Assembly (NCBI GenBank): GCA_030605865.1
Contig: JAUWHN010000046.1
Span: forward strand, 1-5,834
Length of the DNA stretch: 5,834 nucleotides
Direction: 5' to 3'
Source of the DNA: Candidatus Portnoyibacteriota bacterium
GTDB lineage: Bacteria > Patescibacteriota > Minisyncoccia > RBG-13-40-8-A > JAUWHN01
Numbering within the stretch: the first letter of the stretch is position 1; each line of letters begins with the position of its first letter. Under the pieces are notes generated by a model. The model ran no database searches. It saw nothing but the letters and a program-made list of their open reading frames with translations, and was not told the origin of the DNA. Made by a program: the position numbers and the translations under genes. Of this stretch, positions 5,091 through 5,834 are shown piece after piece.

Positions 5091-5140
5091 GTGGGTAATC
5101 GTGGATAAATATGGGGATAAGCTGTTAAAACTGTGGATAA
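5091..5140 (+). promoter_or_regulatory. Phased TGGRN repeats: probable MraZ operator in the mraZ leader
   Basis: TGGGT (5092), TGGAT (5102) and TGGGG (5112) are spaced exactly 10 bp, and a further TGGAT stands at 5134. In E. coli MraZ binds TGGGN repeats separated by 5 nt upstream of its own gene, the same geometry. A TGGGG at 5071 inside the promoter spacer is another candidate half-site. Binding here, just past the transcription start, would let MraZ repress its own cluster. The fit is by eye. Confidence 0.6.
5132..5140 (-). promoter_or_regulatory. Perfect DnaA-box 9-mer (TTATCCACA) in the mraZ leader
   Basis: The minus strand reads TTATCCACA, the strong DnaA box. Two one-mismatch copies in the same orientation lie at 5100-5108 (TTATCCACG) and 5112-5120 (TTATCCCCA). 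These overlap the putative MraZ repeats, so the same bases might serve either protein. No AT-rich unwinding element or dnaA gene is visible, so an origin is not claimed. Confidence 0.4.
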
Positions 5141-5148
5141 CTCAAATC

Positions 5149-5580
5149 ATGCTGATAGGTGAATACAAACATACAATTGACACCAAGAAAAGATTAGCTA
5201 TTCCTTCTAAAATAAGAAGGGAACTTGGCGCAAAAGCAGTAATTACCAAGGGTCTTGATAGCTGTCTTTGGATTTTTCCTTTAAATCAATGGAGTAAATT
5301 AGTTAAAAAGCTAAGTCAATTGCCCTTAGGCCAGCGAGATACTCGGGGTTTTAGTCGCATTATGTTAGCCGGTGCTAGTGAAGTTAACTTAGATAGATTG
5401 GGGCGGATACTTATTCCTGATTACTTAAAACAATATGCTGGGTTAAAAAAGAACGTGATTATTGCTGGTGTTTATACTCGTTTGGAAATTTGGGATGAAG
5501 CCAAGTGGAATTTATTTAAACAAAGTACGGAAAAAGAAGTTGATAATATGGCAGAACGCCTCGGTGAACTCGGCGTTTAG
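5149..5580 (+). CDS. mraZ: MraZ, transcriptional regulator of the dcw cluster
   Basis: MraZ is a ring-forming DNA-binding protein with two SpoVT-AbrB-like (double-psi beta-barrel) repeats that represses its own operon of division and cell-wall genes. The 143-aa length is normal. Repeat 1 carries MLIGEYKHTIDTKKRLAIP with the conserved D11-x3-R15, and repeat 2 carries VNLDRLGRILIP with D82-x3-R86. The start at ATG 5149 is chosen because family members begin M-[FL]-x-G-E-Y. The longer frame from GTG 5101 would translate the operator repeats, and its extra residues look non-coding. No strong Shine-Dalgarno is seen; GGA at 5135-5137 is 11 bases away. A canonical promoter and phased TGGRN repeats lie upstream, fitting autoregulation. 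rsmH follows after 12 bases in the same frame, the standard mra order. Confidence 0.95.
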   Translation: MLIGEYKHTIDTKKRLAIPSKIRRELGAKAVITKGLDSCLWIFPLNQWSKLVKKLSQLPLGQRDTRGFSRIMLAGASEVNLDRLGRILIPDYLKQYAGLKKNVIIAGVYTRLEIWDEAKWNLFKQSTEKEVDNMAERLGELGV

Positions 5581-5592
5581 GCTACGAAACTT

Positions 5593-5834
5593 GTGCATCA
5601 ACCCGTTCTTTTAAAAATAGCTATAAAATATTTGGATCCGAAGTCGGGCGAGAATTTTGTAGATTGCACTATTGGAATGGGTGGCCACAGTTTGGCTATT
5701 TTAGAAAAGATAAAACCAGATGGAAAGGTTTTAGGAATTGATGCTGATTCGGCTGCAATAAAAAGAATAAAACCAAGAAAAAGACTTATTCTTATTTGTG
5801 GAAACTTTAAAGATTTAAAAAAGATTGTTCAAGA
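5593..5834 (+). CDS. rsmH: 16S rRNA (cytosine1402-N4)-methyltransferase RsmH, 3' truncated by the window
   Basis: RsmH (MraW) transfers a methyl group from S-adenosylmethionine to N4 of C1402 in the ribosomal P site. Only the first 80 residues are present. They include the typical opening HQPVLLK, the SAM-binding motif DCTIGMGGHS (residues 24-33), the acidic strand end GIDAD (48-52) and GNFKDL (70-75), all in family order. The start is GTG 5593, giving M-H-Q-P-V-L-L as in relatives that begin MHxPVLL. The only other in-frame codons back to the mraZ TAG are GCT, ACG, AAA and CTT, so nothing better exists. No clear Shine-Dalgarno is present, and the 12-base gap to mraZ suggests co-transcription and possibly coupled translation. 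The frame is open at the window end; no break is seen. Confidence 0.94.
   Translation, partial: MHQPVLLKIAIKYLDPKSGENFVDCTIGMGGHSLAILEKIKPDGKVLGIDADSAAIKRIKPRKRLILICGNFKDLKKIVQ

Noticed and set aside
5101..5148. Longer start (GTG 5101) for MraZ
   Set aside because: The family begins M-x-x-G-E-Y, matched at 5149; the extension would translate the repeat-rich leader.

Overview
The window is AT-rich bacterial DNA with very tight gene packing. It most resembles a Candidate Phyla Radiation (Patescibacteria/Parcubacteria-type) genome. This rests on family recognition, not a search. The signs are a lysine-rich tail fused to a winged-helix/nucleotidyltransferase-like protein, a divergent 'IPDGNRRW / RTGGEPH' undecaprenyl diphosphate synthase, and a small 'PWRRD' membrane protein next to a membrane-anchored, degenerate ClpC-like ATPase. 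TGA acts as a normal stop (it ends the first gene and uppS), so the Gracilibacteria-type code, where TGA encodes Gly, does not apply.

Region 1 (1-1961) looks like one transcription unit. A 5'-truncated gene encodes a tail of about 175 residues, roughly 60% Lys+Arg with no acidic residue, followed by a winged helix and a degenerate nucleotidyltransferase-like domain. It overlaps uppS by ATGA. A tRNA-Val(CAC) gene begins on the base after the uppS stop. A hairpin plus T-run (1931-1961) closes the unit.

Region 2 (about 1979-5019) starts with a perfect TATAAT six bases before the ATG of a 132-aa membrane protein, consistent with a leaderless mRNA. Four bases after it begins a gene for two transmembrane helices, which should continue into a Clp/Hsp100 ATPase. 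The two parts lie in different frames, and the switch falls exactly at a run of nine T (2623-2631). Dropping one T gives a continuous protein of about 850 residues. The ATPase has lost Walker A Lys, Walker B Glu, the arginine fingers and the pore Tyr in its first AAA+ module. The second module is intact for ATP hydrolysis but has a shortened pore loop. I see no M domain or ClpP-docking tripeptide. A strong hairpin terminator (4991-5019) ends the unit.

Region 3 (5054-5834) is the start of a division/cell-wall (dcw/mra) cluster: a TTGACA-16-TAAAAT promoter, a leader with TGGRN repeats spaced exactly 10 bp that resembles an MraZ operator and also contains DnaA-box-like 9-mers, then mraZ and the beginning of rsmH, which runs off the window.

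Taken together, the window pairs lipid-carrier synthesis and division-cluster control with an unusual membrane-tethered protein-remodelling ATPase. The most novel points are the T9 frame switch, the asymmetric ATPase and the histone-like tail.
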